Below are positions 47,602 through 57,436 of a DNA stretch of 64,000 nt, one piece after another. The stretch covers positions 62,001 through 126,000 of the forward strand of contig NZ_JAIZEN010000010.1 in NCBI RefSeq assembly GCF_024189295.1. The letters run 5' to 3'. Position numbers and translations under genes: made by a program. Below the pieces are notes generated by a model that did no database searches, was not told the origin of the DNA, and saw only the letters and a list, made by a program, of their open reading frames with translations. Position 1 is the first letter of the stretch; each line of letters begins with the position of its first letter. This DNA comes from Halobacillus sp. A1 (GTDB taxonomy: Bacteria; Bacillota; Bacilli; Bacillales; Halobacillaceae).

Positions 47602-47925
47602 ATGTCGTCTATTTTATTGTTTTTATTAGCTGGATTAGCTGAAATTGGAGGGGGCTATCTCATTTGGCTGTGGCTGCGAGATGAAAAGCCTTTTTATTTA
47701 GGTATATCAGGTGCTCTCCTGTTAACTGCGTATGGAATCATAGCGACATTTCAAACCTTTCCTACGTTTGGACGGGTGTATGCTGCTTACGGTGGCGTTT
47801 TTATTATATTGTCTGTGCTTTGGGGATGGGGTATAGATAGGGAAACGCCTGATTTTTATGACTGGCTAGGAGCTGTGATTTGCTTGGTGGGCGTTTCTGT
47901 CATGCTTTGGGGTCCACGAGGGTAG
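47602..47925 (+). CDS. YnfA-family small membrane protein
   Basis: 107 residues with four hydrophobic segments, in the UPF0060 family near small multidrug-resistance transporters. LLAGLAEIGGGYLIWLWLR, LLTAYGIIATFQTFPTFGRVYAAYGG and LWGWGIDRETPDFYDWLGA are the family signature. GGGAGG precedes the ATG. The gene is inserted between yabR and the tRNAs, not part of this cluster in B. subtilis, so it is probably an acquisition. Confidence 0.88.
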   Translation: MSSILLFLLAGLAEIGGGYLIWLWLRDEKPFYLGISGALLLTAYGIIATFQTFPTFGRVYAAYGGVFIILSVLWGWGIDRETPDFYDWLGAVICLVGVSVMLWGPRG

Positions 47926-48088
47926 GGATTCGTTACGTTATAAAACTATGGGATGGTTGGGAAAGGAGGCCAGCCGGGAAAGTGATCCATTCCTAAGACC
48001 CAATTTTTTTAAGCAAAAATAACAAAACTAATCTTTTTGACAAGGGAACATATATAAAACTCAGGGATTTAACAAAGAAATACATACA

Positions 48089-48146
48089 AAAAAACAGGGC
48101 GGTTCCAAAAGTCATTTTTAGACTTTTGGAACCGCCCTGTTTTTTG
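48089..48146. terminator. Long bidirectional hairpin after the tRNA pair
   Basis: A 20-bp perfect stem (48094-48113 with 48121-48140), starting ACAGGGCGGTTCC and closing with AAAAGTC-ATTTTTA-GACTTTT, with A and T tracts on either side. It ends 10 bases from the tRNA-Glu 3' end on the minus strand. It resembles the hairpin after ftsH. Confidence 0.85.
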
Positions 48147-48150
48147 TGAG

Positions 48151-48222
48151 TGACCCGTACGGGATTCGAACCCGTGATACCGCCGTGAAAGGGCGGTGTC
48201 TTAACCACTTGACCAACGGGCC
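48151..48222 (-). tRNA. tRNA-Glu (TTC)
   Basis: 72 bases on the minus strand. Acceptor GGCCCGT, D-arm GGTCAAGTGGTTAAGAC, anticodon stem CCGCC-CTTTCAC-GGCGG with anticodon TTC, T-arm CACGGGTTCGAATCCCGT, acceptor ending ACGGGTCA. CCA is not encoded. It reads opposite to the flanking genes. Confidence 0.96.
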
Positions 48223-48239
48223 TAGTATGTAATTTTAGG

Positions 48240-48288
48240 CTTGTCTTATGCGTGTCGCATCTGTCGAAGCCATGAAGCACTTAAATAT
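48240..48288 (-). repeat. Inter-tRNA hairpin element, copy A
   Basis: A 49-base unit 18 bases 5' of tRNA-Glu. Minus strand: ATATTTAAGTGCTTC, GGCTT...AAGCC outer stem, inner stem ATGCG-ACA-CGCAT, then AAGAC. Copy B at 48364-48412 keeps both stems with paired changes. Confidence 0.65.
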
Positions 48289-48363
48289 CCGGCATCAGGG
48301 GCTAGATACTCGCGATATAAGTCTGTCACTTCCATGTTCCAAAGTTCAGGAACATTGCAGCGC

Positions 48364-48412
48364 CTGTCTTATACGTTTCGTATCTGACCAAGCCCCTTCA
48401 GCACTTAAATAT
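48364..48412 (-). repeat. Inter-tRNA hairpin element, copy B
   Basis: Begins 2 bases 3' of tRNA-Met on the minus strand: ATATTTAAGTGCTGAAG, GCTT...AGGC outer stem, inner stem ATACG-AAA-CGTAT, then AAGAC. The inner stem differs from copy A by a G-C to A-T change on both sides. Confidence 0.65.
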
Positions 48413-48414
48413 AG

Positions 48415-48488
48415 TAGCGGCGGAGGGGATCGAACCCCCGACCTCACGGGTATGAACCGTACGCTCTAGCCAGCTGAGCTACACCGCC
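48415..48488 (-). tRNA. tRNA-Met (CAT), elongator type
   Basis: 74 bases on the minus strand. Acceptor GGCGGTG, D-arm AGCTCAGCTGGCTAGAGC, anticodon arm TACGG-TTCATAC-CCGTG with anticodon CAT, T-arm GGGGGTTCGATCCCCTC, acceptor CGCCGCT and A. CCA is not encoded. The sequence matches the elongator tRNA-Met of Bacillus. Confidence 0.95.
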
Positions 48489-48699
48489 ATGTGGTTTGCC
48501 TTTTAGGCACAAGATTTATAGTACACTATGAAAAAAAACCTGTCAACAATAAAAAATATTGTGTGGTTACTCTGTTAATTTCGATAGGGTATTTTTGGAT
48601 ATTTTGGTTGAGTGACGTAGTGGGTGGGGGTGAATTTGTAGAATCTGATTCACAATGTAGGAAATTGATCGAAGTTTTTGTTGTTCTTCTTCTGTTGTT

Positions 48700-48732
48700 T
48701 TGACAAAATGATTCGCTTTCGTATGGTTTAAT
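48700..48732 (+). promoter_or_regulatory. spoIIE promoter (Spo0A-activated, wide spacer)
   Basis: TTGACA (48700-48705) and TTTAAT (48727-48732) with a 21-base spacer, the unusual spacing known for the Spo0A-dependent spoIIE promoter. A Spo0A box (TGTCAAA on the minus strand, 48699-48705) overlaps the -35. Confidence 0.6.
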
Positions 48733-48762
48733 GAGTTTACTAATAAAGGAGTGATGAAGATT

Positions 48763-51210
48763 ATGTTGGGGACTGTAATGAAACGAGCAAACAGACAGGC
48801 TATGTGGAGAGAAATTTCGTTTAATCGAGGAATAGAGAAAATGGCTTTAAACGCGTTTACGTTTTTAGCGAATAAAGGTGTCTTTCATATGGCTCTTAGT
48901 TTATTACTTGGACGAGCTGTGATTTTATCATCTATGGCTCCGTTTGGTGTTGCGTTCCTGGCTGTGATCTGGTGGTTCAAACGTCCGCTGATGATTCCGG
49001 CTACGGTGATGATGGCTGTGGGGGCATCCACATATAGCTATGGGCACGCTGGGTTTATCGCGGGGGCCGCCGTTTCGATTCTACTATTAAGTGGATTATT
49101 GAACCGGTTGAATCAGCCTCAGAAATGGCTGCCGGTGATGGCGGCTGTTGCGAGTATGATTCCGAGAACGGTTAGCCTGGCTTTTTTAGATCGCTGGCAG
49201 TTATACGAGCTTTTCCTGCTCGCAGCCGAGGGGACCCTCACCTTTATCCTTGTTCTCATATTTATGCAGAGTTTACCGCTTTTATCACCGCAACGTTATC
49301 ATCCTACATTAAAAAATGAAGAGATTGTTTGTTTTATTATATTGTTAGCCTCCGTTTTGACGGGGATGATCGGTTTTGAAATTCAAGGTGTAGCCATGGT
49401 GGATGTTTTTGCTCGATATCTTGTCGTCTTACTTGCCTATATTGCGGGAGCGGCGATCGGGTCGACGGTGGGGGTGGTCACCGGCCTGGTTTTAAGCTTG
49501 TCCCAAGTTGAACATCTTTATCAGATGAGTTTGCTGGCCTTTTCCGGTTTACTGGGAGGATTATTAAGAGAGGGCAATAAACTTGGGGTGAGCGCTGGAC
49601 TTTTTGTAAGTACCATTTTAATGGGGGTGTACACAGGAGGGAGTATGTCGGCATCATTGACGGCATCTCTTTTTGCTATCATTCTGTTCTTTTTGACGCC
49701 GGATCGCTGGGTGAAGAGGCTGTCGCGCTTCGTGCCTGGGACGGATGAACATGGTCAGGAGCAGCAGAAGTATTTACAAAAGGTTAGAGACGTTACGGCG
49801 GTGCGTGTAGGGAAATTTTCAGATGTGTTCGAAGCGCTGGCTAAAAGTTTCCATCATAATGGTTTGAGCAAACAGGAGGAAGATAATACGCAGGAGGTGG
49901 ATTATTTTCTAAGCCATGTCACCGAAAAAACGTGCCAGGCTTGTTTTAGAAAGGAGAAGTGCTGGATTAACCAGTTTGATGAAACTCATAATTTAATGAC
50001 AGATTTGATGGAAGACATTGATCAAAAGGGGGATGTCGGTAGAGTTATGCGTAATAGCCTGGATCAGTACTGCGTAAAATCCCAAAAAGTGGTGGATACG
50101 ATGAAGCAGGAACTTTCATTCTATCATGCGAATAAACAGCTGAAGCAGCAAGTCCAGGAAAGTCGTCGCTTCGTCGCACAGCAGCTCCATGGTGTTTCTG
50201 AAGTTATGAATAATTTTGCAAAGGAGATTGTGAAGGAGCGGGAACACCACGAACAAAAGGAAAGAATCATTCATGAAGCATTAGAGAGGCTTGGTATAAA
50301 CGTGGCCAAGCTTGAAATATATACGCTTGATACGGGGAATATCGATTTGGAAGTAGTAATCGAGATTGATCAATATAGAGGGGAAGGAGAAAAATTAATA
50401 GCACCGCTATTATCTGATATTTTACAAGAAACCATTGTTGTGACGATGGAGGATATTTCACCTTATCCAAATGGACGCTGTCTCATGACATTTGGTTCGG
50501 CCAAACATTATACGATTGAATCCGGGGTGGCTCATGCTGCCAAAGGAGGAGGATTTATTTCAGGGGACAGTTACACGATGATGGAACTGGGGCGCGGGAA
50601 ATACGCCCTGGCAATCAGTGACGGAATGGGCAACGGCGCACGTGCTCATGAGGAAAGTGTAGAGACTCTGCGTTTATTGAAGCAGATTCTGCAATCGGGC
50701 ATTCAGGAGTCCGTCGCTATTCAATCGATAAATTCGATTCTGGCGTTACGGAGCAACGATGAAATTTTTTCAACGTTAGATTTGGCTATCGTAGATCTTC
50801 ACTTTGCCACGTCTAAGTTTATAAAAATAGGGAGTACCCCAAGCTTCATTAAGCGAGGGGATCAAATATATTCAGTGGAATCGAGTAATTTGCCAATGGG
50901 CATCATCGAGGATGTAGATGTTGATACAACGAGTGAACAGCTCAAAGCCGGCGATCTCCTCATTATGGTCAGTGACGGTATACTAGAAGGGCCGAGACAC
51001 GTAGAAAACGTGGAAATGTGGATTAAGAGAAAAATCCGCGAAATTGATGTGGATGATCCCCAATTAATGGCGGATATATTATTGGATGAAGTCATCCGTA
51101 CAAAATCAGGTGACATCCATGATGACATGACCGTACTCGTGGCTCGCATCGATCATTATATGCCCGAATGGTCAGCCATCCCGTTTCTAAAAAAACAAAA
51201 CCTCGCTTAA
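48763..51210 (+). CDS. spoIIE: Stage II sporulation protein E phosphatase
   Basis: A membrane PP2C phosphatase that dephosphorylates SpoIIAA at the polar septum and so frees SigF. About 815 residues. About ten membrane segments lie at 40-320 (MALSLLLGRAVILSSMAPFGVAFLAVIWW and onward), then a central region with a four-cysteine cluster (CQACFRKEKCW and DQYC), then the C-terminal PP2C domain with SDGMGNGARAHEES, FIKIGSTPSFIKRG and MVSDGILEGP. ATG 48763 is 11 bases from AAGGAG; 48751 or 48754 also possible. Confidence 0.94.
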   Translation: MLGTVMKRANRQAMWREISFNRGIEKMALNAFTFLANKGVFHMALSLLLGRAVILSSMAPFGVAFLAVIWWFKRPLMIPATVMMAVGASTYSYGHAGFIAGAAVSILLLSGLLNRLNQPQKWLPVMAAVASMIPRTVSLAFLDRWQLYELFLLAAEGTLTFILVLIFMQSLPLLSPQRYHPTLKNEEIVCFIILLASVLTGMIGFEIQGVAMVDVFARYLVVLLAYIAGAAIGSTVGVVTGLVLSLSQVEHLYQMSLLAFSGLLGGLLREGNKLGVSAGLFVSTILMGVYTGGSMSASLTASLFAIILFFLTPDRWVKRLSRFVPGTDEHGQEQQKYLQKVRDVTAVRVGKFSDVFEALAKSFHHNGLSKQEEDNTQEVDYFLSHVTEKTCQACFRKEKCWINQFDETHNLMTDLMEDIDQKGDVGRVMRNSLDQYCVKSQKVVDTMKQELSFYHANKQLKQQVQESRRFVAQQLHGVSEVMNNFAKEIVKEREHHEQKERIIHEALERLGINVAKLEIYTLDTGNIDLEVVIEIDQYRGEGEKLIAPLLSDILQETIVVTMEDISPYPNGRCLMTFGSAKHYTIESGVAHAAKGGGFISGDSYTMMELGRGKYALAISDGMGNGARAHEESVETLRLLKQILQSGIQESVAIQSINSILALRSNDEIFSTLDLAIVDLHFATSKFIKIGSTPSFIKRGDQIYSVESSNLPMGIIEDVDVDTTSEQLKAGDLLIMVSDGILEGPRHVENVEMWIKRKIREIDVDDPQLMADILLDEVIRTKSGDIHDDMTVLVARIDHYMPEWSAIPFLKKQNLA

Positions 51211-51268
51211 GGTATATTCCTTTTCATTTTCGGCGAAAATGTTCGTAAGAAATGAGGAGGGAAATTCG

Positions 51269-52006
51269 ATGAAAGCAGGTCGTTTAAAACAAATCTTATT
51301 ATTGACGGATGGCTGCTCAAACTACGGAGAGGATCCTGTAGCTGTAGCGGCATTAGCTAGAAATCAGGGGGTCACTGTCAATGTGATCGGAGTACTTGAT
51401 GATCAACAGAGGGGGGAACCACAAGGACTTAAGGAAGTAGAGGCTATCGCCGATGCTGGAGGGGGAGTCAGCCAGATTGTCTACCAGAAGAATCTATCAG
51501 AAACGGTACAAATGGTGACGAAGCAAGCTATGAATCAAACGATTCAAGGTGTTATTAACCAAGAACTTCAGCACATTCTGGGAGAACGAAAAACTATCGA
51601 AGAGCTCCCGCCTGAACAACGAGGAGAAGTAGTGGAGATCGTTGATGATCTAGGAGAAACTTGTCAGTTGGAAGTGCTTGTCCTCGTTGACTCAAGTGCG
51701 AGTATGCACCATAAACTTCCTACAGTTAAAGAGGCTCTGGCGGATTTATCACTCAGTTTAAATGCGCGCACAGGGTCTAATGAGTTTAGTGTATATTCAT
51801 TTCCGGATTCAAAACATACAATTACACAAAAAGTGGCATGGACATCAGAATTAAGTGCAATGCATGGAATTTTCCAGAGGCTGTCTAGTGGGGGCTACAC
51901 GCCGACGGGTCCAGCATTGAAAGAAGCTCTCTACGCGTTTTCTAAGAAAGCGATAGTGAGAGACGAGCAGGGGGTTGTGGATCCTTATGAAGAAACCGGA
52001 TTTTAA
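51269..52006 (+). CDS. yabS: VWA-domain protein YabS
   Basis: 245 residues with two von Willebrand A-like segments: ILLLTDGCSNYGEDPVAV (an incomplete MIDAS) at the N-terminus and LEVLVLVDSSASMHHKLPTVKEAL from residue 130 with a DxSxS motif, where metal binding is likely. The partner and role are unknown; in Bacillus it lies next to the kinase YabT. ATG 51269 with GAGGAGGG upstream. Overlaps yabT by 20 bases. Confidence 0.87.
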   Translation: MKAGRLKQILLLTDGCSNYGEDPVAVAALARNQGVTVNVIGVLDDQQRGEPQGLKEVEAIADAGGGVSQIVYQKNLSETVQMVTKQAMNQTIQGVINQELQHILGERKTIEELPPEQRGEVVEIVDDLGETCQLEVLVLVDSSASMHHKLPTVKEALADLSLSLNARTGSNEFSVYSFPDSKHTITQKVAWTSELSAMHGIFQRLSSGGYTPTGPALKEALYAFSKKAIVRDEQGVVDPYEETGF

Positions 52007-52901
52007 TTTAGCTGCTGGTATGGCAATCCGCGGAAAATGGGGCCACCATGTCTATCACGTCGTTCGAAAATTGGGAGAAGGGGCGTGCGGAGTTGTTTAT
52101 CTGTGTCAAAAGAATGGGGTGTTATATGCACTGAAAGTAGGGACCGAAAGCTCCAGGCTTATGCTTGAAGTGAATATGCTTAAGAAATTCAGTAAGGTCC
52201 AGGGAGTGAAGCTTGGGCCTTCTTTTGTTGATGTTGACGATTGGATCGTCAATAACGAGACGTATCCTTTTTATGTGATGGAATTCATTGAAGGTCAGCC
52301 TTTATCTGTATTTCTTAAAGGGAAAAAGAAAGAGTGGGTCGGGATATGTGCGATGCAGCTATTAAGTGATTTGGAGCATCTGCATCGCTCAGGATACGTA
52401 TTTGGAGATTTGAAAACGGATAATTTGTTAGTCGCCGACTCCAAAGTCCAATGGATTGATGTAGGAGGAGTCACGGCGATCGGACGCGCGATCAAAGAGT
52501 ATACCGAATTTTATGACCGTGGATACTGGGGCTATGGGTCCCGTCGCGCCGACCCTTTGTACGATCTTTTTGCTGTTACGATGATCATGATGGAGACGGT
52601 TTACCCGAATCGGTTCGATGCGCAAAAAGATCCTAAAAAAACGTTGCAGGACAAACTCAAATCGGCTCCTTTGCCGTCCGAATATAAAAAAATCATCGCA
52701 GAATGCTGGAGAGGAAAGTACCATTCTGCCACAGAAATGAAGGAAGCTCTTGGGCAAGTGTTGATGAAAAGGGCTCAGCCTCCCAAACGTTCTTCACGAA
52801 AAAGTGTGCAGACCGATGCTTCAGAGTGGGGAGAAATGATTGGTGTGAGCGCCATTGTGCTTGCCTTCTACGGGATTTCCGCCTGGAACTTGTGGCTGTA
52901 A
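51987..52901 (+). CDS. yabT: Serine/threonine protein kinase YabT
   Basis: 304 residues. In B. subtilis this membrane kinase is activated by DNA and phosphorylates RecA and AbrB. Glycine loop LGEGACGVVYLC, lysine in ALKVGTES, GDLKTDNLL catalytic loop and the ID in WIDVGGVT as the metal aspartate are visible. The linker is basic (KRAQPPKRSSRKS), suited to DNA binding, but shorter than in B. subtilis. A C-terminal membrane segment (MIGVSAIVLAFYGISAWNLWL) closes it. ATG 51987 gives the family start. Confidence 0.9.
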   Translation: MKKPDFNLAAGMAIRGKWGHHVYHVVRKLGEGACGVVYLCQKNGVLYALKVGTESSRLMLEVNMLKKFSKVQGVKLGPSFVDVDDWIVNNETYPFYVMEFIEGQPLSVFLKGKKKEWVGICAMQLLSDLEHLHRSGYVFGDLKTDNLLVADSKVQWIDVGGVTAIGRAIKEYTEFYDRGYWGYGSRRADPLYDLFAVTMIMMETVYPNRFDAQKDPKKTLQDKLKSAPLPSEYKKIIAECWRGKYHSATEMKEALGQVLMKRAQPPKRSSRKSVQTDASEWGEMIGVSAIVLAFYGISAWNLWL

Positions 52902-52971
52902 GTGAATACGTTGCTATTGGCATGACTACAGTGATACGATGAGTGGAGATGTGAAGGGGGAGAGCAGTCTT

Positions 52972-54351
52972 TTGAGAGCCGTGAATGCATTCATAAAAAA
53001 ACATAATCTCATCCAGACGCATGATACAGTTGTTCTTGCGGTATCTGGCGGGCCTGATTCCCTTGCTCTCCTTCATTATTTTCATCATTTGAAACGTCAT
53101 GATAACCTAAGGCTGATTGTCGCCTCTGTCGACCATGGTCTGCGGGGAGACGAATCGAAACAGGACTTGGAGTACGTGGAATCCTTGGCGAATCAATGGA
53201 ATATTGAATTTAAGGGGACGTCAGTAGATGTGTCCTCGTATAAGAAGGCGAACGGTTTAGGGACACAGGAAGCTGCCCGTGAGCTGAGGTATCAATTTTT
53301 TGCCGGGGTGATGGAAGAAGTGAACGCTGACAAGCTGGCATTTGGGCATCATGGAGATGATCAGGCAGAAACTATGCTGATGCAGTTCACTAGAAGCGTA
53401 ATGCCTGAATCCATTCATGGCATGCCTGTAAAGCGTCCATTTGCGACCGGTTCCATTATTCGGCCATTTCTATGTGTAGAAAAGCAGGATCTGATTGATT
53501 ATTGTTCGATTCATAAGCTGCAGCCCCGTTTCGATCCGTCTAACGAGCAGACGGATTACACGAGGAATTCGGTTCGTAAACATATCATGCCATTTATGAA
53601 ATCGATGAATCCTAAATTGCATGAACATATGCAGCATATGAGTGAACGTGTGACAGAAGACCGAACTTTTATTGAAAATGAAGCAAAACGAGTACTTGAT
53701 CAAGTAGTTTTATCGGATGGGAAAGGCGGCTCTGCGCAGTTTTTAAAATCATCTTTTCAAAAGTATCCCCTTGCTTTACAAAGGAAGTCCTTTCATCTAA
53801 TATTAAACTATCTGTATGGTAATCAAATTGAAGAGATCTCTTATTTACATGAAGAGATGTTTTTTCACCTTTTACAAGAGCAAAAACCTAACGCAAGTCT
53901 GGATTTTCCGCAGGGGTTAAAAGTAATTCGTGCTTATGATGACATCACTTTTACTTTTTCATCAACTAAAGGAAATTCGGCGTTTTCAAAAACACTTTAC
54001 ATAGGGCAGCAAGTTTCACTTCCTGATGGTTCAATAATCTCATTAGAAGCGGGAGAGTGCTTCAGTGAGCAAGGTAAACATGTTTACGTTTGTGATTCTA
54101 ATCACGTAACCTTGCCGCTGACCGTACGTACTCGAAAACCTGGTGATCGAATGATACTTAGAGGAATGAATGGGTCCAAGAAGGTAAAAGATATTTTTAT
54201 CGATGAAAAGATCCCTGCACAATTGCGTGACACATGGCCTCTTGTAACGGATCAAGAGGGCCGGATCCTATGGCTGGCTGGTTTAAAAAAAGGTGAGGGG
54301 TGTACTGGGGACCCTTCTGGTACATGGCTTCGATTACAATATAAAAAATAA
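52972..54351 (+). CDS. tilS: tRNA(Ile)-lysidine synthetase
   Basis: Converts C34 of tRNA-Ile(CAU) to lysidine. 459 residues. The PP-loop ATPase [39 protein letters not shown] and [14 protein letters not shown] mark the N-terminal domain; the C-terminal TilS domain ([25 protein letters not shown]) is intact. TTG 52972 is proposed: GGGGGAG is 9 bases upstream and the N-terminus [13 protein letters not shown] matches the family; ATG 52939 lacks a good ribosome site. Confidence 0.92.
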   Translation: MRAVNAFIKKHNLIQTHDTVVLAVSGGPDSLALLHYFHHLKRHDNLRLIVASVDHGLRGDESKQDLEYVESLANQWNIEFKGTSVDVSSYKKANGLGTQEAARELRYQFFAGVMEEVNADKLAFGHHGDDQAETMLMQFTRSVMPESIHGMPVKRPFATGSIIRPFLCVEKQDLIDYCSIHKLQPRFDPSNEQTDYTRNSVRKHIMPFMKSMNPKLHEHMQHMSERVTEDRTFIENEAKRVLDQVVLSDGKGGSAQFLKSSFQKYPLALQRKSFHLILNYLYGNQIEEISYLHEEMFFHLLQEQKPNASLDFPQGLKVIRAYDDITFTFSSTKGNSAFSKTLYIGQQVSLPDGSIISLEAGECFSEQGKHVYVCDSNHVTLPLTVRTRKPGDRMILRGMNGSKKVKDIFIDEKIPAQLRDTWPLVTDQEGRILWLAGLKKGEGCTGDPSGTWLRLQYKK

Positions 54352-54374
54352 CAGAGTACGTAGGAGGAGCTTTC

Positions 54375-54914
54375 ATGCACAACGAAATTGAGAAGATCTT
54401 AATTTCTGAAGATGAGATTCAACAGAAATGTAAGGAGCTGGGAGAGCAGCTCACAAAAGAATATGATGGTCGCTTTCCTTTGGCTATCGGTGTCCTAAAA
54501 GGGGCAATGCCTTTCATGGGAGATCTTTTAAAGCGAATGGAAACGCACCTGGAAATGGATTTTATGGACGTTTCCAGTTACGATGGCGGTATGAGGTCGA
54601 CAGGTGAGGTTAAAATCGTTAAAGACCTTGATACGCAAGTGGAAGGCAGAGATTTGATCATCGTTGAGGATATCATCGATAGTGGATTGACTTTGAGTTA
54701 TTTAGTGGACTTATTTAAGTATCGTAAAGCTAAATCGATCAAAATCGTAACATTACTTGATAAGCCTGAAGGCAGAACTTCCCATATTAAAGCGGATACG
54801 ATAGGTTTTGAAGTTCCTGACGAGTTCGTAGTGGGATATGGATTGGATTATAATGAAAAGTACCGTAATCTGCCGTATATTGGTGTACTGAAACCAGAAG
54901 TGTATGGTGGCTGA
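54375..54914 (+). CDS. hpt: Hypoxanthine-guanine phosphoribosyltransferase
   Basis: Salvages hypoxanthine and guanine with PRPP. 179 residues. The PRPP motif [17 protein letters not shown] is near residue 96, [18 protein letters not shown] and [20 protein letters not shown] are typical. AGGAGG lies ahead of the ATG. It lies 23 bases after tilS and forms the usual tilS-hpt-ftsH series. Confidence 0.96.
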   Translation: MHNEIEKILISEDEIQQKCKELGEQLTKEYDGRFPLAIGVLKGAMPFMGDLLKRMETHLEMDFMDVSSYDGGMRSTGEVKIVKDLDTQVEGRDLIIVEDIIDSGLTLSYLVDLFKYRKAKSIKIVTLLDKPEGRTSHIKADTIGFEVPDEFVVGYGLDYNEKYRNLPYIGVLKPEVYGG

Positions 54915-55032
54915 TGCAATCATTACTAGTGCTTTCTAGAAACGTGTCAATCGCAAGGGTAATTAGTTGTGTGTTCCGTTTTTCGTGTGATAACATTTAC
55001 TATAGTTTTTCTCGCTTGGGAGGAGGTAGGCA

Positions 55033-57105
55033 ATGAACCGGATATTTCGTAACACCATATTTTACTTACTGATCTTCCTCGTAGTAATCGGCGTAGTCGG
55101 TCTATTCAGAGGTCAAGGTGAGCCAGAACAAACATTGAATGTGAACGAATTTTACGATAAATTGAACAACGGTGAAATCGAAGAAATGACGATGCAGCCT
55201 GTCAATGGAGTAATTCGTATCACAGGTTCCGAAGCTGGAAGTGAAGAAGGAGAACAATTCACAGCGAAAATTCCTGCTAACGATCAAATTGTTACAGACG
55301 TGAGCCAGTTGGCTCAAGAACAAAGTATTTTAACAGTTGAAGAAGAAGAGCAGCCGAGTGTTTGGGTGACTGTACTGACATCCATCATTCCTTTTGTAAT
55401 TATATTCATCCTGTTCATCTTCTTACTTAACCAGGCTCAGGGCGGCGGTAGTCGTGTCATGAACTTTGGTAAGAGTAAAGCGAAGATGTACAGCGAAGAG
55501 AAGAAGAAAGTTCGTTTCAAAGACGTGGCAGGTGCAGATGAGGAGAAACAAGAGCTTGTGGAGGTCGTTGACTTCCTGAAAGACCCTCGTAAATTCTCAG
55601 CTGTTGGTGCCCGTATTCCTAAAGGGGTTCTGCTTGTAGGACCACCAGGTACAGGTAAGACACTACTTGCGAGAGCTGTCGCCGGAGAAGCAGGCGTACC
55701 GTTTTTCTCCATCAGTGGTTCAGACTTCGTGGAAATGTTCGTAGGTGTCGGTGCTTCTCGTGTACGTGACCTTTTCGAAAATGCGAAAAAGAACGCTCCA
55801 TGTATCATCTTTATTGATGAGATCGATGCTGTAGGACGTCAGCGTGGCGCAGGTTTAGGCGGAGGTCACGATGAACGTGAACAGACGCTGAACCAGCTTC
55901 TTGTAGAAATGGATGGTTTCGGTGCTAATGAAGGAATCATTATGATTGCCGCAACTAACCGTCCTGATATTCTTGACCCGGCCTTATTGCGTCCGGGACG
56001 TTTCGACCGTCAAATCACTGTGGATCGTCCAGATGTGAAAGGGCGTCAAGCTGTGCTTGGAGTTCATGCTAGAGATAAACCTCTATCTGATAATGTCGAC
56101 CTAAAAACGATCGCTCTTCGTACACCTGGTTTTTCAGGAGCGGATCTTGAGAACTTGCTGAACGAAGCGGCGCTAGTTGCTGCGCGTTCTGACAGTAAGA
56201 GCATTGAAATGGAACATGTGGACGAAGCCATTGACCGTGTCATTGCAGGACCTGCGAAGAAGAGTCGTGTCATATCGAAGAAAGAACGCAATATCGTGGC
56301 GCACCACGAGAGTGGTCATACGATAATCGGTATGGTACTTGACGATGCAGATATGGTTCATAAAGTGACCATCGTTCCACGTGGACAAGCAGGCGGATAT
56401 GCAGTCATGCTTCCTCGTGAAGATCGTTACTTCATGACAAAACCAGAACTGCTTGATAAGATCACCGGTTTACTAGGTGGTCGTGTAGCTGAGGAGATCA
56501 TGTTCGGTGAAGTATCGACTGGTGCTCACAATGACTTCCAGCGTGCCACGTCCATCGCTCGTAAGATGGTGACTGAATATGGAATGAGTGAGAAGCTCGG
56601 ACCGCTTCAATTCGGTCAAAATTCCGGCGGACAAGTTTTCTTAGGCCGCGATATTCAAAACGAACAAAATTACAGTGACCAGATCGCATATGATATTGAT
56701 ACAGAAGTACAGAAGTTCATCACGGACAGCTATGCTCGTGCGAAGGAAATCCTGACTGAAAACAAAGATAAACTTGAGCTAGTAGCAAATACACTGTTAG
56801 AAGTGGAAACGCTGGATGCTACTCAAATTGAATCTCTTTTCAATAAAGGACGCCTGCCGACGGACGAAGAGCTTGAAGAAATTGCTATTGAAAACAATAA
56901 GCAGCTTAAAGCTAATCAACAGGAGCAAAAAGAAATTGATGAGCGTCAAGAGAACAACGATAATCTTGTACGTGTCAATATGAAAGCGAAAGACGAAAAC
57001 AATGAAAAAGAGTCGTCTACAAGTAAAGATAAAGATTCAGAAGAAAAAACTCCTGATTCTCAAAAAGAGGATAAGGACGAGTCAGACGACAATAAACGCA
57101 CGTAA
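55033..57105 (+). CDS. ftsH: ATP-dependent zinc metalloprotease FtsH
   Basis: A membrane-bound AAA+ protease for quality control and sporulation. 690 residues. Two membrane segments ([42 protein letters not shown]) frame the outside domain. Walker A is [13 protein letters not shown], Walker [12 protein letters not shown], the [23 protein letters not shown], the zinc site HHESGHT. The 70-residue C-terminal tail is full of Asp/Glu/Lys ([20 protein letters not shown]), longer than in B. subtilis. GGGAGGAGG is ahead of the ATG. Confidence 0.97.
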   Translation: MNRIFRNTIFYLLIFLVVIGVVGLFRGQGEPEQTLNVNEFYDKLNNGEIEEMTMQPVNGVIRITGSEAGSEEGEQFTAKIPANDQIVTDVSQLAQEQSILTVEEEEQPSVWVTVLTSIIPFVIIFILFIFLLNQAQGGGSRVMNFGKSKAKMYSEEKKKVRFKDVAGADEEKQELVEVVDFLKDPRKFSAVGARIPKGVLLVGPPGTGKTLLARAVAGEAGVPFFSISGSDFVEMFVGVGASRVRDLFENAKKNAPCIIFIDEIDAVGRQRGAGLGGGHDEREQTLNQLLVEMDGFGANEGIIMIAATNRPDILDPALLRPGRFDRQITVDRPDVKGRQAVLGVHARDKPLSDNVDLKTIALRTPGFSGADLENLLNEAALVAARSDSKSIEMEHVDEAIDRVIAGPAKKSRVISKKERNIVAHHESGHTIIGMVLDDADMVHKVTIVPRGQAGGYAVMLPREDRYFMTKPELLDKITGLLGGRVAEEIMFGEVSTGAHNDFQRATSIARKMVTEYGMSEKLGPLQFGQNSGGQVFLGRDIQNEQNYSDQIAYDIDTEVQKFITDSYARAKEILTENKDKLELVANTLLEVETLDATQIESLFNKGRLPTDEELEEIAIENNKQLKANQQEQKEIDERQENNDNLVRVNMKAKDENNEKESSTSKDKDSEEKTPDSQKEDKDESDDNKRT

Positions 57106-57118
57106 TGAATGATTAAAA

Positions 57119-57167
57119 GGGGTTGTCCTAAAAGTCTAAAAACAGACTTTTATGGACAGCCTTTTTT
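57119..57167 (+). terminator. Terminator of ftsH
   Basis: GGTTGTCC-T-AAAAGTCT-AAAAAC-AGACTTTT-AT-GGACAGCC then seven T residues. Its inner arm AAAAGTCT/AGACTTTT repeats that in the hairpin at 48094-48140. The rest of the gap (57168-57436) holds no supported feature beyond A/T-rich sequence and a GTGACT/AGTCAC pair. Confidence 0.9.
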
Positions 57168-57436
57168 TGGTTTTACATCATTGGCAGGCCCATTAGATGG
57201 AGCTTGGATGGTTGAGAAACAAGCGGGAGATCAGAACGGTGTTATTAATTTTTAACATATCGTTAAGTGGTTTAATATACGTGACTCAAGCCCTTGATTT
57301 TTCTGTAGGTTAGTCACATTTGAAAATGATGTTTGGGCTGCTATTTACTTTCCTGAACCAAGCGTTTGGTTTCCCATCGTTACGCTTACATGTGATATGA
57401 TGGAAGCCGAAGGAAATGAAACAGGGGGCTCTATGT

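Noticed and set aside
57180-57250. Possible further repeat copy after ftsH (GATGGTTGAGAAAC)
   Set aside because: Only a short resemblance to the flank GGTTGGGAA; no core motif is present.
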